Assembly: GCF_000471905.2 (NCBI RefSeq)
Contig: NW_006496103.1
Location: forward strand, 479,552-543,551
DNA length: 64,000 nt
Source: Amborella trichopoda
Lineage: Eukaryota; Streptophyta; Magnoliopsida; Amborellales; Amborellaceae
Reading direction: 5' to 3'
How positions within the stretch are numbered: the first letter of the stretch is position 1; every line of letters begins with the position of its first letter. Under the pieces are notes generated by a model. It did no database searches. It was not told where the DNA came from and saw nothing but the letters and a program-made list of their open reading frames with translations. The translations under genes and the position numbers were made by a program. Positions 55,571-64,000 of the stretch are shown here, in pieces.

Positions 55571-56904
55571 CCTTAATTCTACCTTTTAAAGTGGCGACCT
55601 CATATAAACTTTTTCCTTTAGCAAAACACTTGAGGGAGCACTATTAAATTGGTTGATTTAGTGCCTAACTGTTTTTTTAAGTGGTCTCACCATTTGTAAT
55701 ACTTCTTCAAAACCTTATTCAAGTATGTGATTTATTTTTTTGAGCACGTCTGCTACGCTCCTTGGGGTTCAAAACCTCATTACTCCCTCAGGCTTATTTA
55801 GAAAGATTTTCTTGATATGAAAATCTCGGTTCACTGTAGAATTACTTGATGAGTACGTTTCTCAAAAAAATGGAAGGATTTCGAGTACCCAAGTACCTAG
55901 ATCTGGCAGCACAAAATTTGGACGGTCTGATTTGCATACCTAGAGCATGATTTTTAGGTAGGCTAGGGTGAGTAGTCAAGTTTTAGGTTTTCTAGTTTCT
56001 AAGTTAAGTAGGTCTCATCCAAAAATTTGGCAAAGTAAAAACTCCTATCTAGTTTTGTTCAAGGCAAGGTTTCAGGTAAATTTAGTCGTCAAAGCCAACC
56101 AGTAAACTATTCTAACATTTTTTTTTTTTTTTGTCCTCCTCCTAGGTGAGCCAATGTGCATTTTGCTCTCACATGAATGCATAATCTTTTCATATTTTTT
56201 TAACTATAAAGCTTTTAGATTTTAAGTATCTATCTAAAGTTGTAATGTACACTTCTGCTCTTGCGTGAAAGAATAGATATGAATCCTTTTAGGTACCCAA
56301 ATTTTGTGATATGACTTACAAAATCTAGCAAGAAATCCAATAAACAAGGGTTTAACCCTTGGGATTTGCTTAAAAGAAATCACTCCCTAGTATTGTATAT
56401 AGATTATCCAATTTTTTAATTATTAAATTAAGGTATCTGGGAACTCAAAATACTTTTTTGCCCGTTTTGTACACTAATCTAGTGATTCTAAAGTTGATAC
56501 CGAAATTTTACGCCAGAAAACCATCCTAAGTGGGTCATTTACCCGAGGAACCAAGTATACATTCGGCTTCTGTAGATGCTCGATATACACAGTTTTTAAC
56601 TATTTCCAAATTTGGGGCGTCGTTTTTTAACATTTTTTAACTATTTTCGAAACTTTATTAGGAGCATTTGTTTGCATGCAAACTTCCTCCATCCTGGCAA
56701 AAAACAAAAATAAACATAGGAATCCGTAGCCCAAGTAGTTTCTTTTAAGATAGACCTTCTATTTGATGAGATGACTAGATTTGGGAGTATTTTTGTTTTA
56801 CCCCAAAATTCATAGATGTCCTTATCATGACTAGTTGAACAATTTTTAAAATTCATTTTGTATTCTTAAGGGATTGTCTAGGAAAAGTTAATAGAGAGCT
56901 AGGC
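55571..56904. other. No gene recognised
   Basis: AT-rich sequence with poly-T runs (56120, 56600). No frame, domain, terminal repeat or splice-consistent exon was recognised on either strand. Confidence 0.5.
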
Positions 56905-57240
56905 TCTAAACAATCAAATTGGAGCCTACTATAAAACGTTTACTAGAAGAGGTTGTTTTGATGCCCAAATATCCTCAAATTGATCATCTCAACATCAAGA
57001 TGCATGGACATGAAAGAAAAAATGGATTTCAAGTTTTAGAAATAATGTACTTTGTAATGCATGTTTGGATTCTCCATTTTCAAGATTTTCAAATTTTCAT
57101 AGATCTTTCGATCTACTCTATTTTTGAAGCTTTAAACTTTATAAATAAAGATGAAAATATATTTTAAGGCCATTACAAAGATTTCCAGTATTGAAACCAC
57201 ATTTCTCGACACTATTTGAAGGTAGGCTCTAATTTGATTG
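56905..57240. mobile_element. Short inverted-repeat DNA element (family H), copy 2, ~335 bp
   Basis: The left end is CTCTAAACAATCAAATTGGA and GCCTAC; the right end reversed is CATCCAAACAATCAAATTAG and AGCCTACC. These give terminal inverted repeats of about 28 bp. It is the uninterrupted template used to recognise copy 1. No clean TSD was seen (flanks AGCTAGG and GGCTTAGG), so the superfamily is open. Confidence 0.6.
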
Positions 57241-58306
57241 TTTGGATGGCTTAGGGAGAGTCATGAAGTCTGAGAATTTCTTTTTTGGAACTTTGTGTCA
57301 AACCAATGCACTCTTACAACCGCTCGTTTTGAAATCTAAGGGATCAGAATGATTTTGACCTCGTTGTACAAAAGATAAATGGTCTTTTTATAAACGGCCT
57401 AGATGTAACTATCATCCGATGGATGCTGCATTGGTGTGAAGAGTGCAAATAAAAGCTTAGGTTCAAACCAATGCCCAAACATGATTTTTCAAAAGGAGGT
57501 ATTTTCATTGTGGTACTATGAAACCACTTAATGAAATTACTTCATCCTAGTATTATTTCACTTGTTCTCCCAAAGGTGAGGTGCACCACAGGCCTAAACT
57601 AGATAATTGTTGCTGCTTTGTGTCACCCCCATTTCTAATACATATGCATAGCAAGATAAGAGTTACTCATCGTAGCAAGATAAGAGTTACACATGGTGGT
57701 GTTTCTTTTGACCCTTTCCATGCATACATCACATGTAAATACAAACCCACATGCGAGCCCTCACCCACACGCACCAAAAGACACAACAAAGACAACTGCA
57801 TCTGAAGTTTTCTGAACAATCGAATTATAGACGAGATGAAGAAAACTAGAAAGGTTCCCATTTTATTTTATTATCTAAGCACTTATGTTTATTGCATTAG
57901 CTTTTTTACCTATAAAGCCCAATTTTTGGTGAGTGTTTATGGTCGTCTTCTTTTTATTTTTTTTCCAGTTACAGGTTTCCCAAAATTTTAGGCTCTCAGG
58001 TGACTCTCAAGAAAATGAGTTTTTGATGTACACACAAATGAACCATGAATGCTATGTCAAGAATCATGAATCTCAGTAAAACTAAAAAAGAAAAAAAAAA
58101 AGAAAAAGAAAAAAAGAAACACGTCATAAAGATGGAAGCTAGGTATTCAGTCATTAATGTTATACAAGACAGACAAATAAGGAGAGTTACAGATCCAAAG
58201 AATGATTCCATCAATTCTTTTGCCTTTTTTTTTCTTTTTACATGATTCATACATCTTTGGAAGAAGCAGCAACAATGGTGTTTCTCCCATATTTGCCTTT
58301 GATCTT
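57241..58306. other. No gene recognised; right part is probable 3' UTR of the reductase-like gene
   Basis: A 20-bp repeat (GCAAGATAAGAGTTAC) occurs twice at 57650-57690. From 58306 downward the minus strand is AT-rich and follows the stop codon, as a 3' UTR would. A poly-pyrimidine run (minus) lies at 58085-58115. The polyadenylation site cannot be fixed. Confidence 0.4.
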
Positions 58307-58480
58307 CAAGAGCCATCATCTTTCACCGCTGACGAAAGCATCATAAAACCTCTATCAAAGCAGCATCTGACACTCTGATGAAGTATTTCTTCTACACCAT
58401 ATTTGAACTCAAACCCCAAAGCTGTTAATTTCTGGGAAGATATTCTTGAAGGAATGGCACCTTGGAACTCTACAGGAAAT
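58307..58480 (-). CDS. Anthocyanidin/dihydroflavonol-reductase-like gene, last exon
   Basis: The minus strand encodes the C-terminus of an extended short-chain dehydrogenase of the DFR/ANR/CCR group. The acceptor TGTGAAG lies at 58481-58487, then FPVEFQGAIPSRISSQKLTA and FEFKYGVEEILHQSV, then stop TGA at 58307-58309. The (S/P)(S/K).(I/L)SS.KL..LGF.FKYG pattern is the family's conserved C-terminal signature. The phase fits: the previous exon ends after two bases of a Lys codon (CAA/A...). The frame is open and well conserved, unlike everything else in the window, so this is likely a live host gene or a recent pseudogene. Exact substrate cannot be told. Confidence 0.85.
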
Positions 58481-58747
58481 CTTCACAGAACAAAAGACAT
58501 TTTTATCAGTTCTCTCATAATATTCATATCCATTTTTATCATCTAATAAACAAAAGACAACAATAGATTGGGCCATGAGTTGCAACTATAAGGAAAGATT
58601 AAAGGCCAAAATGAAATGAGTATTTCCTTAAAACTTTATTGGAGTATACATGACATTCTCATAAGGAGCAACAAAACCATAGATAATCCAAGGTTATAAG
58701 TAAGAAAGAAAAAGGTAACAAAAGTTTCTATTGAAAGCGAATTTTAC

Positions 58748-58958
58748 TTGTGTAAACTGAAAGAGGGATACTCTTGAGAGAAAAAATCTGCTATCTGAGA
58801 CATAATACAACTGCCAGCAGAGCAAATATAGCGTCCTGCTGCTTTCGGCTGCTCCATTAGGAAAATGTGTGCATTGCAAATATCTTCGATATGAACCAAT
58901 GAAATAGAGCCCAAGCTAGAATGCAATGCTTCTAATATGGGAAACAATTCAGGGTCCC
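58748..58958 (-). CDS. Anthocyanidin/dihydroflavonol-reductase-like gene, penultimate exon
   Basis: The exon is 211 bp, with acceptor TGCAG just above 58958 and donor GTAAAA just below 58748. It encodes GDPELFPILEALHSSLGS, then ISLVHIEDICNAHIFLMEQ, then AAGRYICSAGSCIMS. The HIEDIC-AHIFLME box and GRYICSA are diagnostic of the anthocyanidin reductase-like branch (the region shaping the cofactor/substrate pocket). The split glycine codon (G/GG) joins in frame to the exon at 62092-62254, and its other end joins in frame to the last exon. No frame damage is seen. Confidence 0.9.
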
Positions 58959-59502
58959 CTGCACGTAAATAGAAGACTTAAGGAAAATATAGTAAAAAAA
59001 AAAAAGAAAATTTAGGCAAGCATACTAGGATCACAAAAAGAATAGAAAATGATCTCTGGGAAATGTTTGGTTTGCCTTGAAAAGTAGATTATATTAGAAC
59101 AATCTCTTGAGTTTTATGTGAAATGTTATAAAATATGGGCTATATTCCTTTGTTTGTAGAAATAGAATGCATTAAGATTATCTGTTGATTTTAATGTGAA
59201 GAAGCATTTATATAATCCTAGTACCAGGTGGAAACAAATACAGAGAACTGTCCAGTTTACCAAAAAGAAAAAGGAAAAAGGAAAGAAAACAAGAAGAAGA
59301 AGAAGAAGATGAATAATTCAGAAGATTAGAAAGAATTAACTTGGGTTATACTTCATAGTTAAGCCTATTAACCTACTGTAACACCATGTGTTCGCCAAAC
59401 TTGCATACAACTTCATATTCATGTGGCAGGAACAGGCGTATCCCTTCCCTTTCAAAGTGTCTATTTTATCCATGAGAGGACCTCTGGATTCAAGTAATAC
59501 GT

Positions 59503-59981
59503 CATCATCGTCATCATCATCATCATTTTAGCTTTTCCCAATAATTGGGGTCGGCTACATAAATCCTGGTTCTCCCTTCTGCTCTATTAAAGTTTATATC
59601 CTCAGTGGGGCCATAAGTCCTCATATCTTTTCGAACTACTTCTAACCACATCTTTTTAGGCCTACCTCTTGCCCTTTTCAGTCCTTTCACTTGAACTAAT
59701 TTGTACTTCCTAACAAGTGTTGTACTTGGTCGACGCCACACATGGCCAACCCACCTAAGTCTACTCTCTCTCTCTTTATTGCCTATTGGTGTCACACTTA
59801 AATTCTCTTGAATAGATTGATTGCGAATTTTATCCCTTCTTGTTTTGCCACCCATCCATCTCAATATCCTCATATCTGCTACACTCATTCTATGAATATA
59901 TTATTTTTTGTCCGCCCAACATTCCGCCCTATAGAGCAAAGATGGTCTCACCGCTGTCCTATAGTAAAATGTATCATTGAC
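59503..59981 (-). mobile_element. RTE-type LINE 3' fragment in the intron, with 8-bp TSD
   Basis: The minus strand encodes a clean C-terminal RTE LINE frame of 121 aa (59888-59523): ILRWMGGKTRRDKIRN, then LRWVGHVWRRPSTTLVRKY, then RARGRPKKMWLEVVR. The 3' tail is (CAT)n at 59503-59523. TAATACGT occurs at 59495-59502 and again at 59982-59989, a plausible 8-bp TSD. It lies in the same orientation as the host gene. It is only a terminal fragment and cannot move itself. Confidence 0.85.
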
Positions 59982-60165
59982 TAATACGTATTTGTTCTTG
60001 CATCCTTTTCATGGGCATTATCATTCCAATAGGGGTCCTTTAGGAAGCTGCATCGACCAACTAATTCATTGTTTCCAGCATCTAATTGTTGCTTCAATTT
60101 CGTCTTTGGCACCTTGAGGGACTACAACTCTACAATAACCCAACAGATGAAGAATGTGATCAAAC

Positions 60166-61001
60166 CAGTGTTCGTAAAATCGAACCGGAATGGTTAACAG
60201 GACATGGGCCCGGAAGCGATTTAACCAGCCTAACCGGTAAACCGGCTGATTCAACCGCTCTAACAGACAAGTCCCAAACGATCAAAAAAGCATTGAAAAA
60301 AATGAAAAAGATACAAAAAGATTCTACTAAAATATGAGAAGCATATAAAGAATGTGATTAAAAAAAAACACACTCAAATGAAGTTGAAAATTAATGAAAA
60401 AATAGATTTTTATTTATCGATTTGTGCCCAGGGGTATTTTTAAAATTTTCTAAAAAAGATGGGGAAATATAAAAGTGATTATCAATGACCAAATTGTTTT
60501 TTAATCTTTACCATAATGTAATGAATATTAAAATAGTGACAAAAAATCGACTTGACAAACTCTTTTTTTTAAAAGAAAATAAAGAAAAAATTAAGTTATA
60601 TATAATATAAGCCATTCTTTTTTGTCAACTAACTAGTAATGGTATATTGGTTAATGGGTATAATAATAAACGACTTTTTTATGAGAAGTTTCTAATTCAA
60701 TTCTAGTGGGCAAGTAAATTTTTTGAAAGGAAAAACATTTATTTATAAGAAATTTATAGTTGGTAATTTTTTGAAACAAAAGAAAAACAAGTTGCAAGCG
60801 GGATTTAAACCTTAATTCATATAAAAGGTAACCCTCAATGCTAACCAATGGTCCACTCTAAAATACTTAATGTAAACTTTAAAGTATTATTCTATTTAAC
60901 GTTCAAAGTACCGGTTGATCACCAAAACCGGAACCGGAGACTAGCCGGTTTCGATCTAATCGGGTGGTTAGCGATTAGATCGGCTGGTTTTGCAAACACT
61001 G
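60166..61001. mobile_element. Non-autonomous hAT element with perfect 8-bp TSD, 836 bp
   Basis: The left end CAGTGTTCGTAAAATCGAAC and the right end, reversed, CAGTGTTTGCAAAACCAGCC form terminal inverted repeats of hAT form. GATCAAAC lies directly outside both ends (60158-60165 and 61002-61009), a perfect 8-bp duplication typical of hAT. Both ends are rich in AACCGG/CCGGTT. No transposase is present. It lies in the 3.1 kb intron of the reductase-like gene. Confidence 0.9.
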
Positions 61002-61032
61002 GATCAAACATAGCAATGTTAGTCATATGACT

Positions 61033-61348
61033 GATAAATTTTTGTCTCTTACAACTTAAATATTTTTGTTTCCATGGGCATAGGATAGAGGTGGGACTTG
61101 AACCTCAGAATTGAATACAACCCCCCAATTTAAAAACAACCTCAAACATGAATTAGACACAGAGGTAGATAGAACACAATGTAAACCTCAGATAAATTGC
61201 TCTCTTACAACTCAAATATTTTTGTTCCCATGGGGATAGGATAGAGGTGGGACTTGAACCTCAGAATTGAATAGAAACCCCCAGTTTAAAAGCAACCTCA
61301 AACATGAATTAGACGCAGAGGTAGATAGAACATAATGCAAACCTCAGG
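61033..61348 (-). repeat. 158-bp tandem duplication with a tRNA B-box-like motif (possible SINE)
   Basis: The two copies start at GATAAATT (61033 and 61191) and differ by few bases. On the minus strand each contains GAGGTTCAAGTCCCACCTC. GGTTCAAGTCCC is close to the RNA polymerase III B box (GGTTCGANTCC), and the element then runs to a TTACAAC/GTTGTAAGAG end as in some plant SINEs. A convincing A box is not seen. Confidence 0.5.
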
Positions 61349-62091
61349 AACAGCAATCTGGTCAGGCAGCAATGAAGAAGCCAATTGATCAGGGGATTCA
61401 CATCTTATTACACTCCTTGTATAGGTCATCACTGAGTAAGAATTCAACAGTCATCAATAGTGTAATCTACTTTAAACTCCACAGAAGTGATACCCAGTAA
61501 TCAAATTGGAAAAGTGGGAAATAGGTCTTTTTCCTAATAAGCAAAAGCAAAAGGAGACATCCTACGCAGGAAGTCAAATCTTAAGGGAGTGGGGTAGCAT
61601 TGCATGATGTTAGCCAGTCTTTGAATCTAGTCATCCCATGCTAGTCCAGGGAAGCAGTGGCCTCATGGGTCTCTCTGATACCATGAAAAAGGAATGCATC
61701 CTTTGCATAACACAAATCTCCTCAATAATAAGTTTTTTTCTCAGACAATTGCCTACTCTTCTCTTCCATCTCATCACAATCAACAAATTTTCATCAAGTG
61801 CAAAAGACCTAGACTAATGCATAGAGAATATATTTAGCCAATCAGGAGGGCCACTGCTTATGTGTAAAAGAGCCTGGATGTTTAAAGGGTCACATAAAAC
61901 ATTCACCAGCCCCCCAAGGAAGCCCTGAATAACCAGTTGGATTTGCCCAAGACATGGTTACGATGCAAATGGGGAACCGTTTCATTAGAAGCTTACAAAT
62001 TCAAGAAAAGTATAACTTAACAAGTTAAGAATCTAAATGATGTAATACAACTTGCATTGAGGATAATGCAAACAAATTTTTATGAAGTTAC
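61349..62091. other. Intron sequence, nothing further recognised
   Basis: Part of the large intron between the catalytic and penultimate exons. No exon-like frame with family similarity was found on the minus strand. Confidence 0.5.
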
Positions 62092-62254
62092 CAGTAATTA
62101 AGGACAATAGAACCCGAATACTTGCAGGTATACTTGCTGTCAGGAATGGGCCGCCAACCGTGACTGGTATACATGACACTAGTTCAATGCTATTATTATC
62201 TTCTGCATATACAAAGGCTGTTTCCTCTGCAATGGTCTTAGAAAGAACATATGC
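62092..62254 (-). CDS. Anthocyanidin/dihydroflavonol-reductase-like gene, catalytic exon
   Basis: The exon is 163 bp; acceptor CTTCATAG precedes 62254 and donor GTAACT follows 62092. It encodes AYVLSKTIAEETAFVYAEDN, then LVSCIPVTVGGPFLTASIP, then LLSLITG. The Y-V-L-S-K is the catalytic YxxxK motif of the extended SDR superfamily, intact here (Tyr codon 2, Lys codon 6 of the exon). The IP..(V/T)(G/A)GP stretch is also as expected. It is separated from the next exon by a 3.1 kb intron holding a LINE, a hAT element and a SINE-like duplication. Related enzymes use NADPH to reduce flavonoid or phenylpropanoid substrates in the cytosol. The 5' exons (Rossmann GxxGxxG) were not found and probably lie beyond 64000. 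Confidence 0.85.
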
Positions 62255-63746
62255 CTATGAAGAAAACTTGATCTTATCAGATATCAGAAATGATGGACTC
62301 ATGGATCAAAACTCAAGCAGTATGTCGAGTACCTAACTGTTCAAAGGAATGCATATATTTTCAATACACAAGAACCATAATAAAGTGCACCAATCAGTAA
62401 GTAAATGATCTTCTACCAATGTACGATTTTAACTTTTAAAAGTCACACATGACAAAAGCTGCGCTTACTAGAAACAGACCCCTGTGGCCATGATGGTCTG
62501 ATGAAGTGAAACATTCTAGGAGAAACTTACAAAGATGCTGTTGTGAAATCATGAACACATTATAATCCTGGAAACTCAATAATGGCCAAATTTCTCACTT
62601 CTTTTATCATAATTTCAAATGTAAAATCCCATTACATGGACACTGATGCACTAATAGATAATCTCTGAACAGTATTAAACCATGCAAGCATGAAATTATG
62701 TACCTGAAGTTACGAATTAACAACTATATTTCAAATCTAAATCCTCACATGTTATCACGCATATTCAGTTCACAGTTTAATAAATAAAAAAGCAATAATA
62801 AATTTTTGACGAATTGACCATCATAGGTTAGAAACATTCAAAGGTGAACTTCAGAATTGGATTAGCAAATCCTTGCACAGTTTTCTCAATAGCATCACAT
62901 TCAAGAAGAAAATCATAAATTTTCTTCAAGGTTTACTTCCGATATAAATAAAAAAATCTCCTAAAAACTAGAATCACAAATTTGAAAGGAGCATACAATA
63001 AATGTAAGAATATAACATATCCCAAGGAATTTCCAAAAGTGTACAACATATTAGAGGAAACTAGTATAAAAAAAGAGTGAAAAAAAAAGCACACATCGTC
63101 TTCTATTTACCATCATTTAGTAGTTTCATATAAGGAGAAAACAAGTACAAGCTGGTGTCATAGAGAAGGGCACCACAGCCTTTGGCGTCGTTTGTGTGTG
63201 TGTGTGGGTGTGTGTGTGTGTGTGCATGTGTGTGATAGAGAGAGAGAGAGAAGCAACTAGACTTCTAGTTGCGTGCAATATTGTATAACAGGTAAGGATT
63301 TGGTCCTTACAACAAAGATAAAGTTCTTTATAACAATAATACAAAGGGAAAAGAAAACAAAAAATACAACACCCCCACCCCCAAAAAAAAAAAACACATT
63401 TTCTTTTCTACTCATAAAAGAAAAGGGAAAAGGGAAAAAAGTACAAGCTAGTGAGTATTTCAAATATAAAAACAAGATAGTATAGGCAATCAGATGTCCT
63501 AAGACCAAGGTCAGGATCAAAGAGAAGTACACTGCATACCATAATATGAAATACAAATACAAGATAATTCAGAAGAGATGATATGCTGGGACCAAGACCT
63601 GTACTCAAGGGAATTTCCCTATATAACAACATTTGCTAGGGTATGGACTGCCTTGTTTGCTTCAAGATATCCATTAAAGAAGAAACATAAAAATGAAATC
63701 CTTTGGAGGATCAAATCTGCATCTAAAATTCTAAATATATGCTGAC
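62255..63746. other. Probable intron upstream of the catalytic exon; no confirmed exon
   Basis: AT-rich, with a (TG)n/(AG)n microsatellite and an A/C run. The open frames here (for example 63257-63562 minus) are hydrophobic by composition and resemble no protein. Confidence 0.45.
63188..63252. repeat. Compound (TG)n-(GA)n microsatellite
   Basis: GTGTGTGTGTGTGGGTGTGTG is followed by ATGTGTGTGATAGAGAGAGAG. It is likely polymorphic and lies in the presumed intron. Confidence 0.9.
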
Positions 63747-63848
63747 TCCAATGTCACTCCAAACTGACTCTCTCAACTTAAAAGGATTGAGAAAACCAGT
63801 ACTCAGGCATATCATCCTGCCACCTCTCATCTCCGTCATTGACAATTC
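63747..63848 (-). CDS. Tentative upstream exon of the reductase-like gene
   Basis: After an acceptor-like TTATGCAG (63849-63856) the minus strand reads MICLSTGFLNPFKLRESVWS followed by DIG, then GTCAGC, which could be a donor. ESVWSD recalls the DE(S/T)CWSD motif just upstream of YxxxK in CCR/DFR-like enzymes, and phase 0 at both ends would fit the next exon. The preceding residues match poorly and about ten expected residues would be missing. It may be a decayed exon or coincidence. Confidence 0.22.
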
Positions 63849-64000
63849 CTGCATAACAAGATTATATTTTGAACTTCCATTAATGTTCGAATTCATATGC
63901 ATACAAGGTGAAAATGCCAATCTCCTCTATGTCCTTAGAATTTAACATAAAACAAATAAACTGCCATTAGCCAGACTAAGACAGAGTATATAGAATACAA

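Noticed and set aside
63257..63562. 101-residue minus-strand hydrophobic frame
   Set aside because: It crosses a poly-A/C run (Phe/Gly run on the minus strand), lies in a presumed intron and has no exon signals.
63723..63920. Minus-strand frame as a firm upstream exon
   Set aside because: Only ESVWSD-like similarity; kept as a low-confidence exon and not joined to the gene model.
1..64000. Ribosomal or transfer RNA genes
   Set aside because: No cloverleaf-like arm set or rRNA signature was seen; the only polymerase III-like motif is the B box in the SINE-like duplication. A covariance-model scan would settle this.

Overview
This is plant nuclear DNA, almost certainly from a flowering plant. 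The case rests on AT-rich, intron-bearing DNA, a three-exon stretch of an anthocyanidin/dihydroflavonol-reductase-like gene, a plant pararetrovirus (Caulimoviridae) integrated in the chromosome, and plant-type transposons (Ty3/gypsy, Ty1/copia, RTE LINEs, Mutator-, Harbinger- and hAT-like). No bacterial-style genes, CRISPR arrays or operons are present. Nearly every long open frame is a shadow of repeats or a decayed transposon protein. The species cannot be named from the sequence. All positions come from reading by eye, without alignment software, so boundaries not fixed by a target-site duplication (TSD) are approximate.

Left end (1-3956): a short tandem repeat, a pseudogene piece of DNA topoisomerase II (minus strand), unassigned DNA, then the protease-reverse transcriptase-RNase H half of a decayed endogenous pararetrovirus (EPRV, minus strand), next to an inverted scrap of the same virus.

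Centre (3957-40037): a ~36 kb retrotransposon nest. It is bounded by two related long terminal repeats (LTRs) in minus orientation (3957-6342 and 36946-40037). Inside are a primer-binding site, gag and aspartic-protease remnants (minus strand), and a degraded antisense reading region (27380-30748, plus strand) resembling plant-mobile-domain proteins with a coiled-coil tail. No Ty3-type reverse transcriptase or integrase was found in the nest. Further LTR copies of the same family (7086-9912 minus; 9915-13703 plus; 21689-24904 plus) and long tandem arrays fill the rest. One LTR carries a 1.35 kb Harbinger-type element with a CTA duplication.

Right of the nest (40038-47965) the EPRV resumes with its movement and coat protein half. 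It is interrupted by a Mutator-like element with a perfect 9-bp TSD (40204-41405, possibly a Pack-MULE) and by a 3.4 kb solo LTR (41431-44831). Reading the minus strand across the nest gives movement protein, coat protein, protease, RT and RNase H, the expected viral order. The best reading is one old viral insertion later split by the nest.

Right arm (48131-64000): an RTE LINE, a Ty3/gypsy chromovirus remnant with chromodomain, a cluster of copia-type LTRs (plus/minus/minus) inside a short inverted-repeat element, unassigned AT-rich DNA, then the only plausible host gene. That gene (minus strand, three confident 3' exons, 5' part outside the window or unrecognised) has a 3.1 kb intron carrying a LINE, a hAT element with a perfect 8-bp TSD and a SINE-like tandem duplication.
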